NCBI RefSeq assembly: GCF_900100485.1 | Contig: NZ_FNDH01000030.1 | Span: 1 to 33,151, forward strand | Length of the DNA stretch: 33,151 nt | Reading direction: 5' to 3' | DNA from: Nitrosomonas sp. Nm132 | GTDB lineage: Bacteria > Pseudomonadota > Gammaproteobacteria > Burkholderiales > Nitrosomonadaceae | Shown: positions 8,497-16,022 of the stretch, piece after piece | Layout of the letters: every line of letters begins with the position of its first letter | Position numbering within the stretch: position 1 is the first letter of the stretch | Program-made: the position numbers and the translations under genes | The notes under the pieces: model-generated | Databases searched by the model: none | Told to the model about the DNA's origin: nothing | The model's input: only the letters and a program-made list of their open reading frames with translations

Positions 8497-9705
8497 ATGG
8501 CGGCCCTGCCGATCCGCTCGCTCGCACTGATTGTGCGCACACTCGAGGGTGGTGGAATGCAGCGCATCGTTCTGCTGCTGGCCGAAGCCTTTGCGAAGAC
8601 CGGCATTCAGGTGGAGGTCCTGACGGGCCATGATGCTGGAACAATTTCCAAGTTGCCGCCAGGCGCGAGCATTCGATGTCTGCCTCGCAGCAATGTGTTC
8701 TCCAGCGATCTTGCATTGCTCAAGGCGCGTCCTCGCGATGCGTTTCGGCTGTTGCCCCTCCTGACACCCCTCAAGCCGGACATGTTCCGGCGCCTCCCTG
8801 CGCTTATAGAGTATCTGCGTACTGCGAAGCCCGACGCTATTCTAGCAGCGGGAACCCAGTCCAATCTTGCGGCAATCATCGCGCGCGCGGCCGCCGGCGT
8901 CCCTGCCCGGCTGGTAGTCAGTGAGCACAATACACTGTCCATCGTGGCGCACCGCGGCCACGGCGTGTTTCGCTGGGCCTACCCTGGGCTCGTTCGGCGC
9001 TTCTACCCGGAAGCTGACGCGATCGCCGCCGTATCCCGTGGGGTGGCGCAGGATCTGGCCCAGACAACGCGCCTCCCCGAGGAGCTGATCACGCTGATCT
9101 ATAATCCTGTCGATGCCGAAGCGATCGCCCGCGCCGGTGAAATGCCGGTCGAGCACCCCTGGCTCACTGACCGCTCGCGTCCGCTCATTCTCGGTGTCGG
9201 TCGCCTGCACCGCCAGAAGGATTTTCCCACGCTTATCCGTGCCTTTGCCATCGCGCGGCAGCAACGCGATCTGCAACTGGCCATTCTGGGCGAAGGCAGC
9301 GAGCGCAAGATGCTCGAGATGCTCTGCCACCAACTCGGCGTGCAGGACGACGTCCTCATGCCCGGCTTCGTCGATAACCCCTTTGCCTGGATGAGCCGCG
9401 CCTCTCTATTTGTCTTGTCGTCGGCATGGGAGGGCTTTGCGCTAGTGCTGGCGGAAGCGTTGGCGAGCGGATGTCCCGTGATCAGTACCGATTGCCCGAG
9501 CGGTCCGCGTGAGATTCTGCAGGATGGCACCTACGGTTCGCTGGTGCCGATCGGAAATTCTGAAGCGATGGCGAGTGCGATACTTACGACCTTGGCGGCT
9601 CCTCCGGATGCGGCACGCTTACGGGCACGTGCTGCCGAGTTTTCGGTCGACGCCACCGTCGCGGGCTATCGCAGGCTGCTGGAGGGCGCAGATAATAGTC
9701 GTTAA
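8497..9705 (+). CDS. Glycosyltransferase family 4 protein
   Basis: A 402-residue GT-B fold enzyme that moves a sugar from a nucleotide donor to a lipid- or glycan-linked acceptor. The N-terminal domain has the acceptor-side glycine loop EGGGMQR (17-23). The C-terminal domain opens with ILGVGRLHRQKDFPTLIRAF (231-250) and carries the EX7E donor motif at E312 and E320 (EGFALVLAEALASG), then CPSGPREIL. It resembles enzymes that build capsule, LPS or exopolysaccharide. GC content is clearly above that of the flanking DNA, and it follows a relic of a second glycosyltransferase, so the piece looks transferred or left over from a larger cluster. The ribosome binding site is weak. The sugar and acceptor cannot be told. 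Confidence 0.9.
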   Translation: MAALPIRSLALIVRTLEGGGMQRIVLLLAEAFAKTGIQVEVLTGHDAGTISKLPPGASIRCLPRSNVFSSDLALLKARPRDAFRLLPLLTPLKPDMFRRLPALIEYLRTAKPDAILAAGTQSNLAAIIARAAAGVPARLVVSEHNTLSIVAHRGHGVFRWAYPGLVRRFYPEADAIAAVSRGVAQDLAQTTRLPEELITLIYNPVDAEAIARAGEMPVEHPWLTDRSRPLILGVGRLHRQKDFPTLIRAFAIARQQRDLQLAILGEGSERKMLEMLCHQLGVQDDVLMPGFVDNPFAWMSRASLFVLSSAWEGFALVLAEALASGCPVISTDCPSGPREILQDGTYGSLVPIGNSEAMASAILTTLAAPPDAARLRARAAEFSVDATVAGYRRLLEGADNSR

Positions 9706-9735
9706 ATAAATCAGAATTTAGCCAGAGCACTCCAT

Positions 9736-9760
9736 TATCCCAAATATTTCATAAATTCGC
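9736..9760. repeat. Single MITE end (copy D, partial)
   Basis: The sequence after TA (9736-9737), CCCAAATATTTCATAAATTC, matches the inverted repeat of the MITE family with one change. It then continues CGC as in the right end of the full copies and stops. No partner end is near. It lies 1 bp from the adh stop codon, so a former element may have been deleted from here together with neighbouring DNA. Confidence 0.6.
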
Positions 9761-9761
9761 A

Positions 9762-10862
9762 TTAGAAGGGCTTAATCGCTACCTTCAAGACACCATCCCG
9801 CTGGTTCGCGAACAGGTCGTATGCGGAGACGATATCATCCAATTTGTACTGGTGCGTCACCAGCACCTCGAGATCGACGCGGCCAGATTCGACTACGTTC
9901 AACAGTCTGCGCATACGCTCTTTGCCCCCTGGGCAGAGCGCCGTGTTGATACGATGATCGCCTAAACCCGCGGCGAACGCGGATAACGGAATCGTCAGAT
10001 CGCTGGAATAGACGCCGAGACTAGACAACGTGCCACCTGGTTTCAGTACGCGCAGCGCGGATTCAAAGGTCGCTTGGGTGCCTAGTGCTTCAATGGCTGC
10101 ATCGACTCCGCGTCCCCCGGTGAGTTTCATAATCTCGCTGACGACATCGCAGTTCTTGAAGTTCAAGGTGATGTCGGCACCCATCATTTTCGAGATACCC
10201 AAGCGATGGTCGTTACCGTCAATGGCGATGATGGTAGTAGCTCCCAGCAAGCGTGCGCCGGCCGTCGCGCACAAGCCAATCGGGCCTTGTGCGAATACCA
10301 CGACCGTGTCGCCGATCTTGATATTGGCGTTTTCAGCACCTTTGAACCCGGTGGACATGATGTCCGGACACATTAGCACTTGCTCATCAGTCAGGCCATC
10401 GGGAACAGGCGCAAGATTGGCTTGTGCATCCGGGACCAGAACGTATTCCGCCTGGGTCCCGTCGATCAGATTGCCAAAGCGCCAACCCGCCGTCGCCTTA
10501 TAGCCGTGGGATCCACATTGTCCTGCCGGAACCAGATAGCTGCCATCCTGGGAGGGGTAGCCATCCTGGCAAGCGTAGGAAGTGAAACTGGGGCAAATAG
10601 CGCCAGCGATCACACGCTGACCTTCCTTGTATCCCTGAACCGAACTTCCGAGTTTTTCTATTACACCCACGGGTTCATGACCGACGGTCAGGCCTTTGGC
10701 AACGGGATATTCTCCTTTGAGAATGTGGACATCCGTGCCACAGATGGTGGTCGTGGTTATTCTCACCAACGCATCGTTGGGGCCAATATCTGGAATCGGT
10801 TTGTCAGTCAACTCGATCCGGCCGGGCTCAACGAATACAGCAGCTTTCATCATGGCAGCCAT
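9762..10862 (-). CDS. Zinc-dependent alcohol dehydrogenase
   Basis: A 366-residue medium-chain dehydrogenase. The catalytic zinc ligands are C41 (in ICGTDVH), H62 and E63 (GHEPVGVIEKLG) and D167 (MCPDIMS). The nucleotide-binding fold has AQGPIG (191-196) and an acidic residue D215 at the end of beta-2, which usually favours NAD+ over NADP+. The four-cysteine structural zinc loop of liver-type enzymes is absent, as in secondary alcohol dehydrogenases of the Thermoanaerobacter/Clostridium/Cupriavidus kind. The ribosome binding site AAGGAGAAAG lies just before ATG 10862. It is a single gene between MITE copies; about 240 bp upstream holds only its control region. Substrate is probably a short-chain primary or secondary alcohol. 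Confidence 0.9.
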   Translation of the reverse strand: MAAMMKAAVFVEPGRIELTDKPIPDIGPNDALVRITTTTICGTDVHILKGEYPVAKGLTVGHEPVGVIEKLGSSVQGYKEGQRVIAGAICPSFTSYACQDGYPSQDGSYLVPAGQCGSHGYKATAGWRFGNLIDGTQAEYVLVPDAQANLAPVPDGLTDEQVLMCPDIMSTGFKGAENANIKIGDTVVVFAQGPIGLCATAGARLLGATTIIAIDGNDHRLGISKMMGADITLNFKNCDVVSEIMKLTGGRGVDAAIEALGTQATFESALRVLKPGGTLSSLGVYSSDLTIPLSAFAAGLGDHRINTALCPGGKERMRRLLNVVESGRVDLEVLVTHQYKLDDIVSAYDLFANQRDGVLKVAIKPF

Positions 10863-11105
10863 GACTTTCTCCTTAATTACAATTGAACATAATCATTGTT
10901 TTTGGGGTGACGAAGATTCCTGCAGTCTGTAACGTATTGATCGTCACGTATGGGATGTCGACAATGATTGTAATCGATTGGTTGCTGAAGTACCCTATAT
11001 TTTCCGCCTTCCAACTAGCCGCCCTTATGCTGCCACTTCTTATTGATTCTGTCTTCGATCCAGTTCTGCAGGATCCGTGATCGGAGACAAATAGCATTGA
11101 CACGC

Positions 11106-11166
11106 TAGCCCGAATATTTCATAAATTGGCGTGATCATCACGCGAATTTATGAAATATTCGGGCTA
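11106..11166. mobile_element. Short MITE copy B (57 bp palindrome plus TA on both sides)
   Basis: The element 11108-11164 has the left 24 bp and right 33 bp of the full copies joined directly, without the central 108 bp. It is a palindrome with one mismatch, flanked by TA (11106-11107, 11165-11166) within CTAG. It is either a deletion derivative that still moved, because its TA flanks are intact, or a copy that lost its centre in place. Confidence 0.85.
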
Positions 11167-11197
11167 GCACTCAGAATCTCCAAACAGCCTCTTAGGG

Positions 11198-11543
11198 CGG
11201 GCCGATTATCAGCGGCAATATGAACCTATTTTGTACGGCTGGCGTGAGGGAGCATCGCACTGCTGGTGTGGCGACCGCGACTAAGGGGGGTGGTTTTTCA
11301 ATAAACCAACCAAGAATGATCTCCATCCCACGATGAGACCTGTGGAGTTGGTGGAGCGCGCCATCCGCAACTCTTCACGTCCTGAAATCGGGACGTCAAG
11401 CTCGTCTGATGGAACTCGATCCGAAGTATTGTGATGTGATTGCGCGCCGCTGGGAATTATTTACCGGTAAACAGGCAATGCTGGCCGGATGCGAACAAAC
11501 CTTTACTGGCGTGGCTTCACAGCGCAAAGCAGTTTTAGCCTAA
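11198..11543 (+). pseudogene. DNA methyltransferase relic (C-terminal part)
   Basis: Three plus-strand pieces follow the order of ParB-like or phage-type DNA methylases: DYQRQYEPILYGWREG then CWCGDRD and a stop; WFFNKPTKNDLHPTMRPVEL then VERAIRNSS; and, in another frame, LMELDPKYCDVIARRWELFT ending KAVLA at TAA 11541-11543. The AdoMet-binding FxGxG block that should lie between IRNSS and LMELD is deleted. With a stop, a frameshift and the lost cofactor site the gene is dead. The preceding MITE copy B ends only 30 bp upstream. Confidence 0.75.
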
Positions 11544-11548
11544 AAAAA

Positions 11549-11827
11549 CTACTTCTCCTGCCATTTGAGATCGCGATAAAAATTCTCATGAGCTCCAAGA
11601 ATCAGCAGTTTCAGGCTATTCTCATCGAGAATACGGTAAGCCAGCATGCACAACTGGTTCGATAAACGGAACGTGTAGACTCGAACGCCACGAAGATCTC
11701 CCACCTTCGCTTCACCACGCTCAGGATGGTTAGCGATGGTACGTACTGCCTCATCAAGCTCAGATTTCTGCTGGGGATGCAGTTTTTTTACTGCACGCTC
11801 GAACGCAGAGGTAACAAGCAATCGCAT
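11549..11827 (-). CDS. RelE/ParE-family toxin of a toxin-antitoxin pair
   Basis: The 92-residue basic protein has the RelE/ParE fold pattern: SAFERAVKKLHPQQK (helix 1), an RGVRVYTFRLSNQLCMLAYRI beta stretch and ILGAHENFYRDLK at the end, which is the usual place of the active or binding site. It could be an mRNA interferase or a gyrase poison; the sequence does not decide. Its ATG overlaps the antitoxin stop by one base (TGATG), the standard arrangement of translational coupling with antitoxin first. It lies between a dead methyltransferase and HU copy 2. Confidence 0.8.
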   Translation of the reverse strand: MRLLVTSAFERAVKKLHPQQKSELDEAVRTIANHPERGEAKVGDLRGVRVYTFRLSNQLCMLAYRILDENSLKLLILGAHENFYRDLKWQEK

Positions 11828-12036
11828 CAGCCGAACTTATATTCGCCGACAGGCTTCTCCTGATCAGCGAGTAAGATGTCGCGAATCATGCTAAACGGTA
11901 AATCGGGATTTTCCTCAGCGATTCTGCCAATCTGTGACCAGTATTCGATTTGCTTGGGTACCGAGCGATGCTGAATTTGCGCGTAACGCTTGGCCTGAGT
12001 GACCAGATTCTCTGATAACTTTACGTTCACAGACAT
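11827..12036 (-). CDS. ParD-like antitoxin
   Basis: This 69-residue protein precedes and overlaps the toxin. The N-terminus MSVNVKLSENLVTQAKRYAQ fits a ribbon-helix-helix DNA-binding domain of the ParD_like type (beta strand with alternating residues, then a helix), and RSVPKQIEYWSQIGRIAEEN continues it. The C-terminal part should wrap the toxin. Such antitoxins usually repress their own operon. A modest ribosome binding site (GGAGAT) is 7 bp before the ATG. Confidence 0.8.
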   Translation of the reverse strand: MSVNVKLSENLVTQAKRYAQIQHRSVPKQIEYWSQIGRIAEENPDLPFSMIRDILLADQEKPVGEYKFG

Positions 12037-12067
12037 GGCAATCTCCAGTTAAAAGCCCATTGTGGTC

Positions 12068-12177
12068 CAATTGGTTCCATAAAGGTACCTTGGTATTTTC
12101 TCATCGATTTTCATGCTGACAACAAAGCCTAACCGGTTATACTGCGGGCTTCTCAACCCACAGGAGTATTTTAAGCG
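12068..12177 (+). promoter_or_regulatory. Promoter and ribosome binding site of HU copy 2
   Basis: A -35 like CTGACA (12116-12121), a 16-bp spacer and a -10 TATACT (12138-12143) form a good sigma-70 promoter. AGGAG at 12162-12166 is the ribosome binding site. The blocks CAATTGGTTCCATAAA (12068-12083) and CGGTTATACTGCG are shared with HU copy 1. Confidence 0.7.
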
Positions 12178-12456
12178 ATGAACAAGACCGAACTGATTGA
12201 GCAGATTGCCACCCGCGCCAACTTAACCAAGGCTGATGCAGGTCGTGCCTTGAATGCCGTGCTGGATACCATCGTTGAAACCGTGAGTAACGGTGATGAC
12301 GTGACGCTGCCTGGTTTCGGTTCATTCAAAACAACTCAACGCGCTGCCCGTGAAGGCAAGAATCCCAGGACCGGCGAGAAGCTCTCGATTGCTGCGACAA
12401 CCGTGCCGAAATTCTCTGCCGGCGCAACTTTCAAGGGCGCAGTTGCCAAGAAATAA
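12178..12456 (+). CDS. hupB: HU-type nucleoid protein, copy 2
   Basis: This 92-residue HU protein is almost the same as the one at 7065-7343: same start MNKTELIEQIA, same arm GKNPRTGEKLSIAAT, same tail FKGAVAKK. The differences, such as NDVS/DDVT-type changes at about 45-47 and TTVPKFS against TIAPKFT, are mild. The promoter is stronger by eye than that of copy 1 and a hairpin follows the gene, so this may be the main copy. The two genes point away from each other across 5 kb of mostly broken genes. Confidence 0.95.
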   Translation: MNKTELIEQIATRANLTKADAGRALNAVLDTIVETVSNGDDVTLPGFGSFKTTQRAAREGKNPRTGEKLSIAATTVPKFSAGATFKGAVAKK

Positions 12457-12467
12457 TCGGGTTAAAA

Positions 12468-12497
12468 CCAGAAACCAGAAACCAGAAACCAGAAACC
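12468..12497. repeat. CCAGAAA heptanucleotide repeat, four copies
   Basis: Four perfect CCAGAAA units plus CC lie between the HU stop codon and its terminator hairpin. They change only the length of the 3' untranslated part. Confidence 0.85.
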
Positions 12498-12500
12498 TAC

Positions 12501-12524
12501 AAAGAGCGGTATTTGCCGCTCTTT
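12501..12524 (+). terminator. Hairpin after HU copy 2
   Basis: A 9-bp perfect stem AAAGAGCGG / CCGCTCTTT with a 6-base loop follows the HU gene by 45 bp. The last bases of the stem are T-rich but no long T-tract follows. Confidence 0.65.
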
Positions 12525-12598
12525 GCGTTCATAACTCACCCGATGTGATACACCCGCTCGCCACCTGCTTCCTTGTTGGAAGGAATATTGAGCCCTAA

Positions 12599-12991
12599 TT
12601 AACCCGAATATTTCATGTCCAGCACTTGCGTCAGCCAGTACTTGCCATCGTTCTCCCTGCAGAGTTTGGCCTTGTAGCGTTCTTCGATGCGGTACACGTC
12701 CTTCCAGGTATCGATTTCCTCGTTGATGGCCGCAGGACCGAATTGCAGGTTGACATCTGCCGGTGTCAGTTTCTCGATATCGGAATGCTGCAGAGCCACC
12801 TGCATCTCGATGACATGGGACGCTTTGGCATACGGATTAAATGCCTTGCGCCGCCGTTCGGCATCGTTGTGCGCGGGGTACTTGCTCAGCTTGTAGGTGC
12901 TGTTGCACTCATGGCAGGCCGGGGCCAGATTGCGGAAGTTGATGGAGTTGAACGGGTAGAGCGCTTTGGGCAAGTGCTGCTCATTCACCAC
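12599..12991 (-). pseudogene. HNH endonuclease fragment, truncated at both ends
   Basis: The frame reads EQHLPKALYPFNSINF, then NLAPACHECNSTYKLSKYP: the second half of an HNH/beta-beta-alpha metal site (H, then CxxC with N). The first zinc/CxYC part that normally precedes is missing, because upstream this frame lies inside the reverse transcriptase-nitrilase gene. GTG 12991 or 12988 could start it, overlapping the RT stop by about 10 bp. At the other end the frame stops in TTAA right after ATGAAATATTCGGG, which is the end of the MITE family, so the natural C-terminus was replaced by the element. It may still be translated as about 130 residues, but a working nuclease is doubtful. Confidence 0.65.
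12600..12616. repeat. Single MITE end (copy E, partial)
   Basis: After TA (12600-12601) the 15 bases ACCCGAATATTTCAT match the outer part of the MITE inverted repeat, with the same end variant as the right end of the 26932-27099 copy. It supplies the last codons and stop of the HNH fragment. Confidence 0.6.
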
Positions 12992-15900
12992 CCCCTGCAG
13001 GTAACACCTTGCGGTTGTGATCCATCGCGTCGTTGAACCCATCCGGTACCGGCTTGAATGGTTTGTCGGGCGAGCGGTGGCCGCTTTGGAATTGGCGCAG
13101 GGATTGCACGTCGATTTCGCCAATGACGCAGTAGTCGGTGACACCGCCCTTGACCCGTAGCACGTCGCGTTTCCAACTGTCCTTGAACGGTGCGCGAATG
13201 CGGCTATCACCGTACTGCCGGTCATTGCACTGGATAATGTAGGCATGCATGTCCAGCGCGGCGGACTCCACCAACGCGTTGAAGGTTTCGGTATCAGGAT
13301 TCCATTCCGGTATAAACAGAGCATCCACCTTGCCGCGCAGGGCCGCGCGGTAACTAATATTGGTCAGTTCGCTACAGATCAGCAGGGAAAAACGCAAATC
13401 ACCATGCTGGATGATGGGTGGTGTTTTCCAAACTTTGCTGGGTTTCATCTCCAGCCCGGCTAGCCGTTGCAACTCCTGCTCCTCATGCAAAGCTGGGCGT
13501 TGCTTGTCCTGCTGGTAAATCATCAATGAGGGGAACCCCAAACCATTGTGTGACAGAGCGGTCCAGACTTGATTACGTACCCGTGCCTTGCTGGCGTGCA
13601 GGTATTCGATACCCGTGATCAGCGAGATGCCTCGGCCTTGCAGCTTGCGGGCGATGCGGATGAACCAGTGCGCGGGCAGTGCCAGTTCTGGCAAGATCAG
13701 GTAGCGGCTATCGCGAGGTAAAGCTATCACACCATCCAGTAAACGGCAGAGGCGTGCGTAGCGGTCGATGTCTGGATCCGGCATTCGCATGACGGATGCC
13801 GTCCAGCTCCCCATCTGCGTTTGCCAACTGGATACGGCAACACCATATTTGCGTGAGGTGATGCCATCCGGAATTTGCAGAACGCCGTGCTTGTCGAAAC
13901 AAGGGGCTTTCTCATTGAGTTCAAAGCCGCGCACAGCAAGCACAACGTTTTGCATGGCAGCGCGCCCGGTCTCGGCATAGGCATCCTTGTTCAGAGCGAA
14001 AAGCTCCGGCAGATTGAAGGGGCGGGTGGCAAACAGCAGGCCATGTGGCAGGCTCTTGAACCCCGTCCATTTGGCAAGCGGCTGAGTGCCAGTTGTTACC
14101 TTGTCCGGCAGCAACTTTGCGGCTTTGGTGCAATTGGCGACCGTCTTTTTAGCAGGGATGCCGCGCTGGGCCACCATCTCCTTCGGCAGGCCGATGAAGC
14201 GGAACGGCATGTGTGCGAGGTCGAATGAGAACAGTCGTGCCTGCTGTGTTTGAAAGTCTTTGATTGATAGCGGCCAAGCTGGAAAGGTTTCAAGGCCAAC
14301 CATTGGGTGATAGTCTTCCATGTGTACTTTCCACGCCTGCTTGCCCTCTTTGGACAATCGGGGTGGAAAGGCGGCAGTGATGCTCTCACGGACGCTGGAG
14401 AAGAGTTGCTTTTGCCAGCAGTTGATCATCTCGGTGGAGTTTGGCTTTTCTTCACCTTCGGGCCACGCCTTAACGCCAACTTCGCACTGCTCTTTGACTT
14501 GCTTGCAGAGTTTTTCCAGTGTCTCGATGATTCTGCGCACTTCTGCAAAATTCTCGCAGGCCGTAGCCAGACGAATCACGCGTGGCAGGTAGATGGCCAA
14601 GTCAAAGAACTGTGGCAACACCAGCACATGCTGGATAAAGGCGCGGAAGAATGATTGTCGATGCTTCGCCCAGGCGTCCGGTAGCAGATCACGCTCATAG
14701 GCTTCAAAGTCGCGCAGCTTAATGGCAAAGCCCGCTCGACGCATGGTCAGGGCATCAGCCTTGCGCAAGCTGTCGGCGGCTTCGCCATCGCTTTGTGTGG
14801 CGGCCAGCAGATCGGTTCCGACATGCTCGGCTGATCGCGGCAGTCGTGGCATGGCTCTCCATTCGCTGGCGCGTTCGTGGATCTGGTGGGCAATGGCATC
14901 CACCAGGGTTTTACCTGACTCGTCCGCAAGGATAAATACTTTATTTTTGCCGTTGGCAAAGTGGATCTGGCTTTTACCTTCTCCATGGTTGAGGTAATCG
15001 GGTTTGAAGCAAATCTGCTGCTTTTTCTCAGCCTCTACCCAGCCCAGCTTTCCGTCAGCACGGGCAAACAACCACTCCCACAGCTCGACGGTGGAGCCAA
15101 AATCAGAGCCGTTCTCCATGACCAACAGAATATCGTCCACATAGCGCCCGTAATAGATCGGCGCTACTTGCTGCTCGATACAGCGATCCAGTTCAAGCAA
15201 TGCGATATTGGCGACTACCGCCGATGCGGGCAGTCCGACTGGCAGACCCTTCTTCAATGGTGTTGCCGCTGCCCAAGCCTGAAGGGCCCGGATAAAAAGA
15301 CGGTTGAGCTTGGTCTGATTTTCCGTCAGCACCAGTCCCAATACCTCGGTGACGAAGGCCGAGGCCAGCATGAAGCCGGGATTCAATTCGTGATAGAAAG
15401 AGCTGACATCAGCGGTGAGCGCAACGATTTTCTTGTCAGCGTCCAATGCTGCACGCATGGCGGCGATGCCATTGTCACGCCAGTCGCGGAAGGGCTTAAG
15501 GTAGGGCTGGAACGAACCAAGCGACAACGGGTTGATGCGCTTGCCATCCTTGGTGCGACGCAAACGATTACCATAAGAGCAGTCGGTTAACTTGGCATCA
15601 AACAGATAGCCGACTTCCAGCATCCACAGCGTGGACAGCACATGAAAGTCCAGGCTGCACTTCGCCATCACACGGAATTCAGCTTTTGGTTTCTCAAGGT
15701 TCTCGTTTTCAGTCAGTGCCTTATAGGTATATTCCCACTCATCAAACGGGGAAGAAAAAATCAGACCGTTGCCATTCTCTTTCCGATGACGCTTCCAGCT
15801 ATCCATATCGATGGATTTGCTTGCCAGTGTCCACGTGCCAATGAAGCTGGCTTCTGTTGCCCAAGATTCATCTTCACCATTGATCTTCTCCAGCAGCGCA

Positions 15901-16022
15901 GAGAGGTTGGCGTGCAGGTTTTCCTCGTAGTTTGCAATTGCGTCCAGCGAGGCGTGTGAGGAGTAGTACAAATCAACCTTGGCTTTGCGATAGGCAGGGC
16001 CGAGATCTTGGAGAGAGGTCAT
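12981..16022 (-). CDS. drt1: Reverse transcriptase-nitrilase fusion, DRT type 1 (UG1) anti-phage protein
   Basis: The 1013 residues join two enzymes. The N-terminal third is a reverse transcriptase: LTADVSSFYHEL with catalytic D205, KGLPVGLPASAVVAN (258-272, the nucleotide-pocket block) and YGRYVDDILLV with D296 and D297. A helical linker of about 400 residues follows. The C-terminal quarter is a nitrilase-type amidohydrolase with E779 (YLILPELALP), a possible lysine at K840 and the cysteine C883 (LLICSELTN). Such fusions are known as UG1 or DRT class 1 and protect bacteria from phages; the product they make and the nitrilase substrate are not settled. The ATG overlaps the hsdS stop (ATGA), so it is the last intact gene of the type I restriction operon. 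All catalytic residues are kept, which suggests that it is active. Confidence 0.9.
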   Translation of the reverse strand: MTSLQDLGPAYRKAKVDLYYSSHASLDAIANYEENLHANLSALLEKINGEDESWATEASFIGTWTLASKSIDMDSWKRHRKENGNGLIFSSPFDEWEYTYKALTENENLEKPKAEFRVMAKCSLDFHVLSTLWMLEVGYLFDAKLTDCSYGNRLRRTKDGKRINPLSLGSFQPYLKPFRDWRDNGIAAMRAALDADKKIVALTADVSSFYHELNPGFMLASAFVTEVLGLVLTENQTKLNRLFIRALQAWAAATPLKKGLPVGLPASAVVANIALLELDRCIEQQVAPIYYGRYVDDILLVMENGSDFGSTVELWEWLFARADGKLGWVEAEKKQQICFKPDYLNHGEGKSQIHFANGKNKVFILADESGKTLVDAIAHQIHERASEWRAMPRLPRSAEHVGTDLLAATQSDGEAADSLRKADALTMRRAGFAIKLRDFEAYERDLLPDAWAKHRQSFFRAFIQHVLVLPQFFDLAIYLPRVIRLATACENFAEVRRIIETLEKLCKQVKEQCEVGVKAWPEGEEKPNSTEMINCWQKQLFSSVRESITAAFPPRLSKEGKQAWKVHMEDYHPMVGLETFPAWPLSIKDFQTQQARLFSFDLAHMPFRFIGLPKEMVAQRGIPAKKTVANCTKAAKLLPDKVTTGTQPLAKWTGFKSLPHGLLFATRPFNLPELFALNKDAYAETGRAAMQNVVLAVRGFELNEKAPCFDKHGVLQIPDGITSRKYGVAVSSWQTQMGSWTASVMRMPDPDIDRYARLCRLLDGVIALPRDSRYLILPELALPAHWFIRIARKLQGRGISLITGIEYLHASKARVRNQVWTALSHNGLGFPSLMIYQQDKQRPALHEEQELQRLAGLEMKPSKVWKTPPIIQHGDLRFSLLICSELTNISYRAALRGKVDALFIPEWNPDTETFNALVESAALDMHAYIIQCNDRQYGDSRIRAPFKDSWKRDVLRVKGGVTDYCVIGEIDVQSLRQFQSGHRSPDKPFKPVPDGFNDAMDHNRKVLPAGGGE

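Noticed and set aside
12985..13324. Upstream part of the HNH frame as a longer gene starting at 13324
   Set aside because: This part is out of frame inside the nitrilase domain and shows no family features; only the part after about 12991 reads like a protein.
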